This document shows, one piece after another, positions 43,600 through 54,789 of a stretch of 64,000 bases of DNA. Within the stretch, counting starts at the first letter, position 1. Each line of letters opens with the position of its first letter. Both the position numbers and the translations under genes were made by a program. Source of the DNA: Platycnemis pennipes (lineage: Eukaryota; Arthropoda; Insecta; Odonata; Platycnemididae); NCBI GenBank assembly GCA_933228895.1, contig OW121852.1, positions 123,189,544-123,253,543 on the forward strand, written 5' to 3'. The notes below the pieces were generated by a model. The model was not told the origin of the DNA, ran no database searches, and saw only the letters and a list, made by a program, of their open reading frames with translations.

Positions 43600-44005
43600 T
43601 TTAGACAACTATCCTAATTTTCGTTAGACAAAGCTCCCCACTTGATTCTCCTATCGACTAAGCTATGATCAATTCATATAAAATCTGTCTTTCACATCCT
43701 TTGTAACTTGCTCTATATATCTTGTTCAGGGCCTGCCTTTTCCATTCTTCCCATTCACTTCTCCCTCGACGATTGTGTTCATCAGGCCATCGTGTCTAAG
43801 ATATAGCCTATGAAGTTGTCCCATATTCCTTTTAGAGGTTTCAGAAGACTTCTCTTTCTTCATACTTCTTCTAGTCACTCCCTCGATCCGATCTTTATTA
43901 TTCTTTGTTTCACCAAATTTAAAATGCTTCCAGCCATGACTTCTCTTTTGCTGTTATCATCCATGCCTAGCTGCCATAAAGAACTGCTCCAGATGTAATA
44001 AATGT
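43600..44005 (-). pseudogene. LINE family H, C-terminal ORF remnant
   Basis: Reverse-strand reading gives GAVLYGS-like residues (44000-43965 region), then IWNMGQLHRLYLRHDGLMNT followed by IVEGEVNGKNGKGRP (~43826-43725), then YIEQVTKDVKDRFY and ENQVGSFV. These are the HDGL, GRGRP and QVxKDVK blocks of the endonuclease-RT C-terminus in correct order. At least two frameshifts or stops. Confidence 0.85.
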
Positions 44006-44408
44006 GATACTAATATGAATTTACGAAACGAAATAACATATTTGAATATTATATATGCCAAGTAAAGACCACATATTGGACATGGGGGAGTCAAATACCA
44101 TCGTCCTTCTTGAAGCCTCATAATTTGCCTACACAAAGTGAAATGATGAGAAAGTTTTATCGTTTTTAACTTAATTTGAAAGTTTTAGCATTTTCGGTTT
44201 GCGCTTTGGTCCACTGCGAGCCAAAATATCATTTTTTCCGATGCAGATTTACGTATGAGGTTTAAGAGAGGAAGGTAGTGTAGAGAACGAGGGCTGGATG
44301 GGATGTGATGTTAGAGACAAACTATATGAATGGGGATTGAGCTTGGAGGAATAGAGCTAGGGACTATCTACAAGCTTATCAATATTAGTAGAACACCCAG
44401 GTATAATG
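44006..44408. other. AT-rich non-coding stretch
   Basis: Nothing supported. Confidence 0.4.
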
Positions 44409-44416
44409 GTCTATTA

Positions 44417-44730
44417 CAGGTTTGGGCAAACTACGGCCCGTGGTCCAGATGCGACCCCATGAAACGTTCTATCCTGCCCGCGAGGATAGATAACCCTACT
44501 CCTAATCCCAGTTCGATCCAAATTATGATAAACTTTTGGAAATGCAGTCACAGTTTCATTCATCACATTTTCCTTCATGATCTTTTAGTAATTAATAGGA
44601 CTTGGTCACACGAAAAGAACAAGAATTTTGTAAAATGTATCATTTTTATTTTTTAATAAGTTTTATTGGCCCACCTAAATTATTTTTCCTTTCCTTTGAC
44701 CCCCCTCTTTAAAAAGGTTGCCCATCACTG
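44417..44730. mobile_element. hAT-type MITE
   Basis: A 314-bp element. Left end CAGGTTTGGGCAAACTACGG and right end (reverse) CAGTGATGGGCAACCTTTTT share the CAG-N4-TGGGCAA pattern of hAT terminal inverted repeats. The flanking octamers GTCTATTA (44409-44416) and GTCTAGTG (44731-44738) match at 6 of 8 positions, fitting an aged 8-bp hAT target duplication. The subterminal CAAACTACGGCCCG-type sequence is characteristic of several hAT families. No transposase. Confidence 0.75.
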
Positions 44731-44738
44731 GTCTAGTG

Positions 44739-45110
44739 CATGCACAAAATAAAAAAATATGAATTTTTCCTGAAAAAGAAGCGTAGCACCACTATACCTC
44801 ATGCTTTGTGAACACATCCCTGTGGATTATTGAGTGCCCTAGTCCGCCAAAAACTTGCTCTTTGACTTGGTGGCCAGGAAATTGTTTGATGGCTCCGAAT
44901 TATATATTTCCTTGGGAGCTCTTTTTACAAACTACGTTTTAAACATTTTTTTGGCTGATGTCATTGCTTTTACAGATTATGTCATTATCGTACGTCATGA
45001 CTAAGAGATAAATCGGTCTTGAGAAAAAAAAGGGTCGTGAACCATTTGAATTTCGCTCTGTCATAATTATAGAGCTTGCCTCCAGGATGCTAATTCAAAT
45101 TGCTTGACAA
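44739..45110. other. AT-rich non-coding stretch
   Basis: Nothing supported. Confidence 0.4.
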
Positions 45111-45114
45111 GACA

Positions 45115-45570
45115 CATTTTGGTGCGGTAACGACGGAGTGAGTACGTGGATGATCTCGTCCCTTCCTTCGCTTGAAATCGCCGACGCGTCTGGTGCGGGG
45201 GTTTCATATTTTATTTTTACATCATGAAGGCGCTGAGGCTCAATTCAAAATGGCGCTGCCCAAAGGCTGACTTAATTGGGACCATTCGCCACTTAAAAGA
45301 GGATTTGCTCTGAGGAATTCCGCCCCGTCTCGGCGAGTTACGAGGAGCGTGGCAATCGTGTGGGTGAGGAGTTGGAAGGGCGGGAGAGGTCCCTTTCGCC
45401 CCGGCAGCATCTTAGAAGGCATCGACACTCGCTGCTTGACTCATCGAGCATTTTTTCTCCTCCCAAGGCGTTGATCGCCGTCTGATCTTTGACTCTCCTT
45501 CGCCTTTCAAGCTCCTCAGGGTCCTTGTCTTGGAGGGGGGCTGAAGACTTACTACTTTTTCGCTTGTTCC
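45115..45570. promoter_or_regulatory. G+C-rich island, candidate regulatory DNA
   Basis: CpG-rich with little low complexity. Contains CTTAATTGGGACC (homeodomain core), CGCCACTTAAAAG (NK2-type CACTTAA) and AATCGTGTGG. Two overlapping reverse frames (62 and 80 codons) have no domain. Confidence 0.3.
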
Positions 45571-46100
45571 CCATCAGCATTATTTCACATACAATTTTTC
45601 TCGTTATTTCTCATTTGTAATACTTTTTTTCTGGTTTATCTCTAAGGTTCTTTTTTGACAAACCGTGCAAAATGTTTTGTTCGCATTCCTTTCCTCCAAA
45701 TATATTAACACGACGCAATTTCGCTCTCAGCTAACCTTCAGTTTTCGGCTTTGAAACGGTACGAAAAATACCGTTCAGTAACATCGCGCCGAAAGTTTGT
45801 GCCTCAGAATCTCGAAAAAATTCACAGGAGCACTTAATTTTTGTGACTAACACGTGCCAAAGGTGTAAGAGTGGAAATATAGAGGAATCGAGTAAAAGTG
45901 TACTCGCTAGCCTTGTGAAGAGAGACTTATGTTTCAGGGAGGCAAAAATTCTTGCTAAGTGGAAAGGACGTATTACGATTAAAACGAAACCTGTACGGAT
46001 TATTTCATTGTTGAATATCTAAAAATAATATTTAGATATGATTGGAAATACAGCAACCTATAGAGCAATAAGCATTTAAAAATCTACAGGAGGAAAGAAA
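45571..46100. other. AT-rich non-coding stretch
   Basis: Nothing supported. Confidence 0.4.
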
Positions 46101-46107
46101 TCTATTA

Positions 46108-46172
46108 GTAGCTCAAGTGGTTTAAGTTGCCGTGATTCTAGGAGTACCGGGTTTAACTCCCGGTAAGGCGGA
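46108..46172 (+). mobile_element. tRNA-like SINE head or tRNA pseudogene
   Basis: TAGCTCAAGTGGTTTAAGTT resembles box A and D-arm. TACCGGGTTTAACTCCCGGTA forms a perfect T-arm stem around box B (GGGTTTAACTCCC). The anticodon arm does not pair and there is no 3' acceptor strand. A T7 run follows. Confidence 0.55.
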
Positions 46173-48360
46173 TGTTTTTTTCCCCGGGAAAATTTCATTA
46201 TTATATTGAAAGAGGTATGTAGTAGTTAAATTGCATAGCTAATGAAAGATACGCTAATGATATCACTTTTCTCGGTAAAGAATATGATTTAATAGGAAAT
46301 GAATGAAGCCCTTAAAGTCAAGATATCAAAGAGATGGAATACAAAAGAAACCTGAAAAATACATCTTTGCGAATACCTATCTCCTAAATATCTCTGATGA
46401 GATATTTTGCAGATGAGATTCTAATGAGATGTATGTATCTCCTAAAAGGAGAAACGTATCTCATCCAGTTATTTCTTACCGTACAGATATTTTGTGTGGT
46501 ATCTATCCTCATAGACACCCGTTTCGTTCAGTACTAATTCACTACGGCTTTTACTTTCTTATAGCATCCACTTGGAAATCATCACTTTAATATCCTCCAG
46601 AGTCAAATTATCGTGAAGCGTTAAGAGATTGCAGACTCTTACTTATAAATGATTGGATCATTGGTCACGCCGATGGCATAAGTTAGGGGAATTCAGAGCC
46701 TAATGGTGAGATATATCACCCAGAAACTTCATCATCCCTCTATTGGTCTTGGTCACCATTAGCAGCTGTGATGACGTGTAGCAGTTGAAGTGATTTCGAG
46801 GGTCCGTATGGGCATCACGTATAAAGAATATCATTGTGTCGAACATCCATGTCCTTATGGCTTCTAAAATTATCGTAATTCACCACCAGTGTCTCAACTG
46901 TCTTTTTTTTGGAGTGTCATGCGGTACGTAATGAGAATAATGTTATAAAACCGTTTATAAGAAAACTAACCTCCTTCTAATCTCTTTCTTTGATTTTTCT
47001 CTGTTAAAAACGCGCAATGCTCCAACAGGATTTCATAAAAAGTCATTTAAAGTGAATCTTGTTTACTTCCGGGAATTATAGCATTTCCAGTTCACACATA
47101 GCATCATCTTTGAAAGGCTTTTAAAGGCGTTGGAAAGCAGTTATGTTCCTTTTACTGTTTAAAAACTTTGCTTGGCCATTTGAAAATAAAGCCAGCTTAA
47201 TTTTTTGCCACTTATCAGAAACGAAAGAGGTTAGAAATTACTCGAGAAGACATTGACATGCTAGCTTATGAATTACAGTGAAGACAAAATGGTGTTTCTT
47301 AAGAAATATTAGGTCCCACCTACTCCGTACAAAACATTGCATTTTATTCAGCCTCCTATGGAGATTTCGCGTGCATTAAAACCCAGAACAACAATGAAGT
47401 AGTACCCACATTTCATTGCAGTGGCTAAGACTACTTGCGGGACGAATATAAGGATTTGTTTTCCTTAGAAGATAATTTTACTATTAAAATGGTTCTAATT
47501 TAACTTTTTTAAACTGTATATTTGACTATTGTTTACGTGTCTGCGCATTTTCTTATGTCTATTTGTATTTTTTAAAGATTCCTTTGGTTATTTATAATTA
47601 TACCACTAAGTTTCACTGCTTGCAATATCAACTTAATCAGTATAACTGTTGTTAGCAGCAAGCATATATGTCCGTACCTACCAAAATGGCCGCTGGCTTC
47701 TCAAATCAAATGCGATGCCTCCTATGGTAAATTCTAACCTCCTAGTCAGCCAAAACATTTGCTTCATCAACTCTTGCCGAGGATCTCCTACCTTTGAGTT
47801 TAGTTTTACCTTCTCTGCACTCTCCTAAGTAAATCATTACTTTGTTTCCTTCAGATTAGCCTTAATCTAAAATCGATCGTACTGCATTTGAAAAATGTCT
47901 AACGGCATTGCAATTTCTCGACTAATTACTTAGAGACTGCTTGGTCATATAGAGCGTCATAATTATTAATTCCCCTTATCTTTTGACTTCATCAACATCC
48001 TTCTCGTCCCATACATCTTTCCTTTGCTTACGCATTAAGTAATGCTGATAAATTTGGAAACCTTCAACTTTCCAAATGCCTTCAAATTGAAATTTACCCA
48101 TTGTGGGATGCTTACTAGGAGGTACAACTAAATGTATTTTCTCCTGTACCTCTAAGAATATAAGATCGGTAATATTTTTCTTGATGAAATGGATGAGATA
48201 TAATATATTACATGGGTAATTGAAACATCTAGTTTCCAACGTTGGCGTATATTTGTCTCCGTAGTGCCACTTATGTATAAAAAGGGCGTAATAGGTCAGA
48301 ATTTTTTGCTTCCGAAAAATACAATATTTTTTATTTTTTCATTTTGCAAGCTAGTTAATA
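46173..48360. other. Long AT-rich non-coding stretch
   Basis: No gene over ~2.2 kb. Near 46371-46460 are imperfect repeats of the type CTAATGAGAT / TCTGATGAGATATTTTGCAG. Confidence 0.45.
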
Positions 48361-48364
48361 ATTT

Positions 48365-48790
48365 GGAGACATATATGGTCATTTTCACCATTTAGGATAG
48401 GAGGTTAATAGGGTTGAAGTAGGGATATATCAGAGAATAAAGGAAGTGTGGATGGAAACCCGACGTCAGTATTAGCATACTGTTAGCGATAGACGTCAAG
48501 AGGACTAAGGTTTAACGTCCTATCCGACGGACGGAGTGCTATACTCGATGTGGTTGAAGTAGGGATATATCAGAGAATGAAGTAAGTGTAGATGGAAACC
48601 CGACGTCAGTATTAGCGTACTGTTAGCGATAGACGTCAAGAGGACTAAGGTTTAACGTCCTATCCGACGGACGGAGTGCTATACTCGATGTGCTCTTCAA
48701 AGGGCATTCAAACTGTACGAAATAACAATGGAAATAGTCTGTCACTGCCTCAACTCGAAACCGGGCCCTCGGGACAGGTACCAATCCAGC
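48365..48790 (-). mobile_element. SINE family A with internal 140-bp duplication
   Basis: Reverse strand: tRNA-like head with box-B-like GGGCCCGGTTTCGAG (~48770-48755), then the family body with GTCGGATAGGACGTTAAACC. The body segment is present twice in tandem: 48412-48551 and 48552-48691, period 140, with only a few differences. The 3' end fades at ~48365. The head is mutated at box A. Confidence 0.8.
48412..48691 (-). repeat. 140-bp tandem duplication inside the SINE
   Basis: Both units start GGTTGAAGTAGGGATATATC and end ATACTCGATGT. Visible differences are few (for example AATAAAGG/AATGAAGT, GTGTGGATGG/GTGTAGATGG, AGCATA/AGCGTA). Duplication post-dates insertion or reflects a template jump. 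Confidence 0.9.
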
Positions 48791-51300
48791 GAGCAAATCC
48801 TTAAAAACACCAGAATAGACACTATGCCTTTTCTTACTGGCTATCCAATTAAGAGAATCCTTAGTTTTTATGGCAAAGAATTCTCAGTATTTTGTACAAC
48901 TAACTTACTGTGTGATGGCAAATTCACATGCGTTAGTTGAACTAGACCCTTCAAGCTAATGTGGCTATTGTATGTTATAATTAAGTAATTACAAGTATTG
49001 TATACATTAATGTTGGATAGGGTTTCTTTTTATGCATTTACGAAGTTCTGTGCATTAATTTTCTTCTGTGAGTTGGAACCAAAAGTTTTCTGCTTCGGTC
49101 AAGTGCATTCATGGTTTTTAAGGTCACGTTAATGGTTGGAAATGAGGTGAAGTGGGAAAAACTTCCCAAATTTCCGGGATTCACGAGACTATGAGGTGAT
49201 GAGAAAGACATGTGTCCCAGAAAACGAAGTCTCCAGGTAAGGCCAACCCAAGTGGTACGCCACTTCTCCTATCTCATTAAAGTTATGAATGCATTCAGTG
49301 TTCTTAATTTATTCCGGGTTTAGAGAAATAATATTTTGTTACAGCAAAAGGGAGTTTTTTTTCCTATTTCTTCGTCTAATTTCGCTTCCCACCTCATTAA
49401 CGTCAGGGCTATGTTTTCATTTTCTCGTCTCTTGCGATGAATTTTTGGACTGCTCATGCATTCGTGGCCGTCCCACGTAACCTACCATTCATACCCGGCA
49501 TTCTCTTTATCATTCAAGCTGCAATCTCGCTTCACGCGGCCTTGTTAACAAATCGTTCATTTCCGTTTTTCCTTGAGTGAACAGTAAATATAATTACAAC
49601 ACATATAATTTCTTTCTCTATATTAAAGTAGTTACCTTTTTATGACATACATCGGATTGGTGGCTTTTATTGACAATGATGATGAAGGTTTTTAGTAGAT
49701 GAACAAAATTCAATAAATTAGATTTAAAAAATTCAATATAATTATTCCATAAAATATTTAGAACTAAATTATGGCTGTCGTTTCTCTAAATTTTGATAGT
49801 TAAGAATTTTGGTCACGAAATCTAATGCTTTGTATTTTAATAATGATAAGTGCTTTATCTGCAATAACTTCACTTATAAAATGGCAGTGAAAATACTAAA
49901 TATTTCTTTTGTTAGGAGTACGTTGTACTACTTTTTCGTGAGTTGAAATCCTCACTTACAGCAGAATTCCTATAGGGACTTTCACAAATTTACGAAAGGC
50001 CAGTGCTCAAGTACCTCATAAGGTAGAGGCCTTTCTTCTTCAGTAGAACTGGAAGAAGTACTTCGATACGACATCAGTTTATTGGAGCTACAATATCTGT
50101 CTTGTATCTGATCAATTGTTTGCATTTCTCCCAGATTTATTGTATTAATGCCTTTTGTCAATTTACTTTTAAATTCATTAGTAGTCTCCTAGAAACATTC
50201 ACCTTTCTAAGATTTCTTCTTTCACGGTTTTCTCTTAAGTGTCCTGCCTAGAAATTGGATCCTTTGGCTTCCATCTCTCACTTGTCAGCGTCCTCTCCAT
50301 ATTTATCCCGTGACTCATCTTTCCTTAGGCTTCAACTTGTGCCTGCCTTCCTGTCTTAAGCCTGTCAGTCATTTCATTTATGTTATGATTTTAAAGTGCC
50401 GATTTTTGATCTTATTTTATGATGCTGCTGTAGTCTATTTCTTTCGGCCGAAGAAAAAATACTCCAATATATGTATAATTCGTTTTCCACTTAATGTTTT
50501 CTAGTGCTAGGTTAAAACGTTTCGTGACGTACGTGCACTGTGTCTATTGTTTTCAATGCTTCCTCGGCTTCAGAGATACCATATATAAATTTAAAAACGT
50601 TTCTATGATTAAAAAAATATTTGTGACACATTTTTATTTCATAGCTAACTTTTTATTATATAAATGGGTGTCAGTGAAAATATGTATTCACAGCAGAATT
50701 TTAATTTTATCCTATTTTAAAACAACGGCCAATTTTATCTCACATCATGACTTTCACTTCATCTAAGACTGGAGTTTTATATTTGGGCTGGGGTAAGTTT
50801 GAGCATCATTAGTTTTGATGATTTATATCTCTCTTTGAGGCTTGCTTTTCTTACCTTTGTCCACGCTCGGTTTAATTTGAACATATCTCCTTTGATGGGA
50901 CGACAGAATATTGCGTTCGTTTTTTCCTTGTGTTATAGTCTTGTTCAAGTTCGAGGTTTTTCCTTTTTTCCTTTCCATGTAGTCCATCGCTTTGATTTCA
51001 TCCTCCTGCATTCAGGTGCATATTCTTTCTGCAAGCATACCGAAGGATTAGGCGAGCAAAAAAAAAAAGAAAAACAGTCCTCGGCAGTTCCACATGATCC
51101 GGGGACGATTGCTCTCCGGTCCGCGCTGTGGAGGAGGAGAGCATTTCTGGAAGACGACATCCGATACAGCAAATGAAGGCCGACTGCTGCCATCTCCTCC
51201 ACAGAAAAGGCGACTGGTTCTTTTCCCTTTTGTGTAGACTCAGAAGATTTCCTCAAACTCCGCGTCTTGTACTCAAAAAAGATGAGAGTAAGGCTGCGCA
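48791..51300. other. Mostly AT-rich non-coding stretch
   Basis: No supported gene. An inverted NK2-like pair, AAGTGG-TACG-CCACTT, lies at 49250-49265 in a slightly richer patch (49080-49550). Overlapping frames at 50799-51301 on both strands have no recognised domain. Confidence 0.4.
49250..49265. promoter_or_regulatory. Palindromic NK2-type site pair
   Basis: CAAGTGG and CCACTTC face each other across TACG. CAAGTG is the established core of NK2-class homeodomain sites. Function is inferred. Confidence 0.3.
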
Positions 51301-51329
51301 ATATGCGCTTTTGAATTCCGCTTTTATAA

Positions 51330-52090
51330 TACTTACTTTATATCACAAATACTTAGAAATATCGTTCGACGTAGAACGATAGACTTCCCTATGTATTTAA
51401 AAGGAGTCATAAATATCGTTTGTAGCATCGCTTTGAATCATTCACCCGGCAGTTTTATGTAGAGCGATATCACCGTCTCGCATTTCGCAATAAATTTCCA
51501 AATATGGCGTGTTGTCGCACGATCTCTTGATATCGCATATCAAATTCATAACATACACTTAATAATAGCATATGCCTCGTAATGATGTATTTCCCAAAAT
51601 AAATCATATTTCCTTGTATCACATACCACTTGAATCGCATTTTTTATACATATTTTCAGATAATCGATTAAGTTTATCTTACATTGATAGGTATCATAAA
51701 TGTTACATATATTGTGGAATCATGGATTTCGTACATAGTGAGGTAGAGCATATTTTGCTAATCATATGGCATCAAAAATTCAGCATATATCATTACATCT
51801 ATCATGTATTCCCATACATGTCACGTATCACGTGTTTTCAACAGCAACGCAGATTGCGACATATCGTATTATATCGAGATCGATGGTAAGACAATATCAT
51901 ACAACGTCAAGCGTCAATTCCACGTCGGAATCAACTACTATACGAATCCACTTGTAACGTCACCTTCGGCGTGTATCACACTCACTCCTATGCGAGTTCA
52001 CTATCGACCACCCTAGACTTCAGTACTGGGATGAGGTAGCAGCCATCCGAGTACGGTCGATATATGGCACTGCGTCAAATATCATTTTCT
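51330..52090. repeat. CGATA/TATCG-rich tract of unknown nature
   Basis: ATATCG, CGATA and ATCG words recur dozens of times. Includes a perfect hairpin TATCGTTC-GACGTA-GAACGATA (51360-51381) and palindromes such as GCGATATCAC and TATATCGAGATCGAT. Several forward frames overlap (51572-52016) in different registers, so no gene is called. Probably eroded satellite or MITE DNA; no unit length could be fixed. Confidence 0.35.
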
Positions 52091-52454
52091 GTTGCAGCAC
52101 AAACAAATAAAGTTGCAAATAGTAACGGAATAATTCCAACTACATATTGCCCTTCGCCTTTGATGGGACATGTTTTGTTGCGTTCGGATTGCTTGGAATT
52201 GCCGGTTTGCACTTGAAATATCCGTTCGCCGCGAAAGAGCAGGCAACTGTTTACATATCAACTTAAATTTGACGTGTAAACGCAAATTACATGCCAAATA
52301 AAATCTAACATGTATTCAATTCAGTGTATCGATGGTCGATTGGCACATGGAAGTTGGCTTTCATGGCAGTGGGGATTAAGTCATATCGGTACATGTCGCT
52401 ACTAGATAAGACTAGCTCTGCTTACTGAACACTTCCGCTACTTTCTAGAAAGAA

Positions 52455-52469
52455 GACTGGAAACACTAA
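52455..52469. repeat. Target-site duplication, left
   Basis: gactggaaacactaa, identical to 52673-52687. Confidence 0.9.
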
Positions 52470-52672
52470 AATGTAAAGGGGTGGCGGGGTCCTTTTTGGA
52501 GCCCCCCTGGCACTTATACCTCTTCAGATCCGTTGTGCCAACCCACATTTAACCTGCCCGCCACTTGCAGACAGGGGACAAGAGCACCACGGTAGAGGTA
52601 TGGAGGGTGCTACCCATCCAACCTCCGTCCGGGCCCAACGTTGCTTAACTTCGGTGATCTGGCGCAACCGGT
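52470..52672 (-). mobile_element. 5S rRNA-derived SINE with perfect 15-bp target duplication
   Basis: On the reverse strand the element starts CACCGGTTGCGCCAGATCAC and continues CGAAGTTAAGCAACGTTGGG, CCCGGACGGAGGTTGGATGG, GTAGCACC. This corresponds to the internal part of 5S rRNA from ~base 27 through most of the internal promoter (GATCACCGAAGTTAAGCAAC, GGGCCCGG, TTGGATGGGT). A 5S-unrelated ~130-bp body follows and ends ...CACCCCTTTACATTTTAG. A perfect 15-bp direct repeat bounds it exactly, so it retrotransposed as a 203-bp unit and is young relative to its neighbours. It lacks the 5' ~26 bases and 3' end of 5S, so it is not a 5S gene. Confidence 0.88.
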
Positions 52673-52687
52673 GACTGGAAACACTAA

Positions 52688-53469
52688 CTCGAATGTAATC
52701 ACTGTTGAACGTGACGTGCGAAATGCTGGCCCATCAGATAAGACGTACCCTTTTAGCTCTTGCCATTTTAAAGGTCTCCAATGCAGAAACGATTGATAGG
52801 TTATTGGGCGAAGCAGCATCCAATTAAAAGAGCCAATTTCAGCCTCGAACACAATATATTGAATGAATTACTTGAAGTCAATGGCAAGGTCTACACAGTT
52901 TTATGCGGCATGGTAATCAAATATTTTCTTCTAAACTGCCTGTGGAGTTACCCCAAAACTCCCTCACCATGCCAATAATGGCATAATTAAGGAAAACTAT
53001 CAGCTTGTTGGCCGAATATTTACTGTTCCACAGAAATTTGTCTATTTTGTTTTAATAATAATTATTTTTACCAGTAAGCTCAATAACGTGGTTGATGTCG
53101 TCCAAGCTAACTTTATAGCCTATAAATATATTTATTGAAGCGTGTAAGGAATTAAGGCCGTGTCCGAATTCGCCAATTAGCTGCCTAAATGCTCTCTTCG
53201 TAGGGAGGAAGTCATCTTGAAGAGTGTCTGAATTCGTAGGCATCAGTTTAGTGACCGAATTTAGTCATCTAATGTTACCGTCAGCAAATTGAGCACGAAG
53301 TGTATCCTTTTGCGACGCCGTCTTTAAAAACAATCCCTTAATTCTTAGCGTCTTTGGAGTATAGAAGAATGGCGTTGTGGTAACAAAATGTAAACAATTA
53401 CTTGCTCGATGTTTATTGCTCATAATGGAGCCGACGAAATATTTCATGTGTGAGTTTGATATTATTTCG
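52688..53469. other. Non-coding stretch left of the Copia LTR
   Basis: No gene. Two direct GTGTC(C/T)GAATTCG motifs lie at ~53161-53173 and 53222-53234, possibly the edge of an older DNA element. Confidence 0.35.
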
Positions 53470-53690
53470 TGTTGGCAGAATCTGGAATCCAATGAGAACC
53501 CGTCTTACAGGAAAAAGGTTTATTTGTGTTTAAATGAACTTGAGCAGTGAAAAAGGCAAAGTATATAAAATGAACTCAGCTGAACGAGAACAACAATAAT
53601 AGTATAGAGAAACATGTGAACAGTTGCCAGAGAACGAAGTTACAAACCCATAATTTGGCAATATACAAACACTAACTTATTGCTTCAACA
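53470..53690 (-). repeat. Copia 3' LTR (221 bp)
   Basis: Bounded by TGTTG (53690 inward, reverse strand) and CAACA at 53470: perfect 5-bp inverted ends. Immediately preceded on the reverse strand by the purine tract TTGAGGAGGAG. Length is in the usual Copia range. Confidence 0.8.
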
Positions 53691-53704
53691 CTCCTCCTCA
53701 AATT
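53691..53704 (-). other. Polypurine tract
   Basis: Reverse strand AATTTGAGGAGGAG directly abuts the LTR start TGTTG; this is the plus-strand priming site position in LTR retroelements. Confidence 0.7.
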
Positions 53705-53718
53705 AAGGGTTTTTATAA

Positions 53719-54625
53719 TCAACAATCCTTCATCCCCATTAATTCCCGCAGCTTCATAAACTGAGGTCCAGGTAATCCTTTGGTCAGAATATCTGCCTTC
53801 TGATCTTTAGTAGGAATGTACGTCACTTCCAGTGTTTCATTGCTGACAAGGTCTCGAACAAAATAGTATTTTGTGTCTACATACTTAAGTAGTTTGTGCG
53901 TCCATTTCTCCAAAGCCTTGATAGTTGACTGGTTCTCTTCATACACCACTATTTGGTTATTTGTTTCAACATATAGATCTGCTAATAGTATTTTTAGCCA
54001 GAGTAATTCTGATGTAGCATTGGCTATGAGATAAATTATACTTCTGTAGTTGAAAGAGCTACTGTTGGTTGTTTTCGTGTAGTCCACGCCACTGTTCCAC
54101 CATAAACCTCAAACAAGTAGCCTGTCGTCGACTTTCAGTCATGACTGCTTGCAAATCAGCAACTGCGTACCCAACCAGAATTTTGTCACTCTTCTGGGTG
54201 TAGACCAATCCAATATTGATTGTTCCTTGTACGAATCTAAGTATCCTCTTCAGTCTCTTCCAGTGTTCCTCCTTCGCATTTCCTTGGAATCTACTAAAGT
54301 AGTTCACTGCTGCACTTAAATCAGGCCTGGTTGCTTGCATTAAATAATTCAAACATCCCACAAGTTCCAGTACGATTTTTCCTTTCCTATTTCTTTGGAA
54401 TTTCTTTCCTCTTCTACTTTCCTTTTCATTTCGAAAGGTGTTTTTACTGGATTGCAATTTTCCATTGTTGAATCGTTTCATAAGTTATTCCATGTAATAA
54501 GTTTGAGTAAGTTGCAACTTACTTCCAGTTCTTGAAATGGTAATTCCTAAGGAGCAATGTGGTTCCCATAAATCTTTCATATTAAATTCCATACTTAGAG
54601 CTGACTTCAGTCTTTCCCTACATAT
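53719..54625 (-). pseudogene. Copia pol remnant: end of RT plus RNase H
   Basis: Reverse strand, N to C: eroded RT end (FNMKDLWEPHCSLGITISRT near 54590-54530), then VGCLNYLMQATRPDLSAAVN (the YLxxxTRPD block of Copia), FSRFQGNAKEEHWKRLKRIL, KSDKILVGYAVADLQA. A frameshift follows near 54060-54090, then LANATSELLWLKILL, YEENQSTIKALEKWTHK, YVDTKYYFVRDLV, QKADILTKGLPGPQFMKLRE, ending at 53719. The RNase H first acidic block is mutated (YAVAD for YADAD). Inactive through frameshift and truncation. Confidence 0.92.
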
Positions 54626-54789
54626 TTATTCTTTGCGTACGTCTAGTGGGTGCTTACACAAGGAAGTGATACTTTTAAGGGCCTTTAATTGCGGTGTACT
54701 TCCAAGTGCTAGGTGGACTCCTGTATGTATCTGGGCCTTCATATCGCATCTACTAATGTAGGAAGCGGTTCGGTATCAGGTGCATATCG

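Larger units (their letters stand above)
53470..54640 (-). mobile_element. Copia-type LTR retrotransposon, 5'-truncated
   Basis: Reverse orientation: decayed pol (54625-53719), polypurine tract, and one LTR (53690-53470). Nothing upstream of the late RT region (gag, protease, integrase, 5' LTR) is recognisable beyond ~54640, and no matching LTR occurs elsewhere in the window. Confidence 0.88.

Noticed and set aside
48412..48691. CRISPR-like or satellite direct repeats
   Set aside because: Only two units of 140 bp inside a SINE; no short repeat-spacer pattern exists anywhere in the window.
52560..52672. Functional 5S rRNA gene
   Set aside because: Lacks the first ~26 bases and the 3' end of 5S, is fused to an unrelated body, and is bounded by a target duplication.
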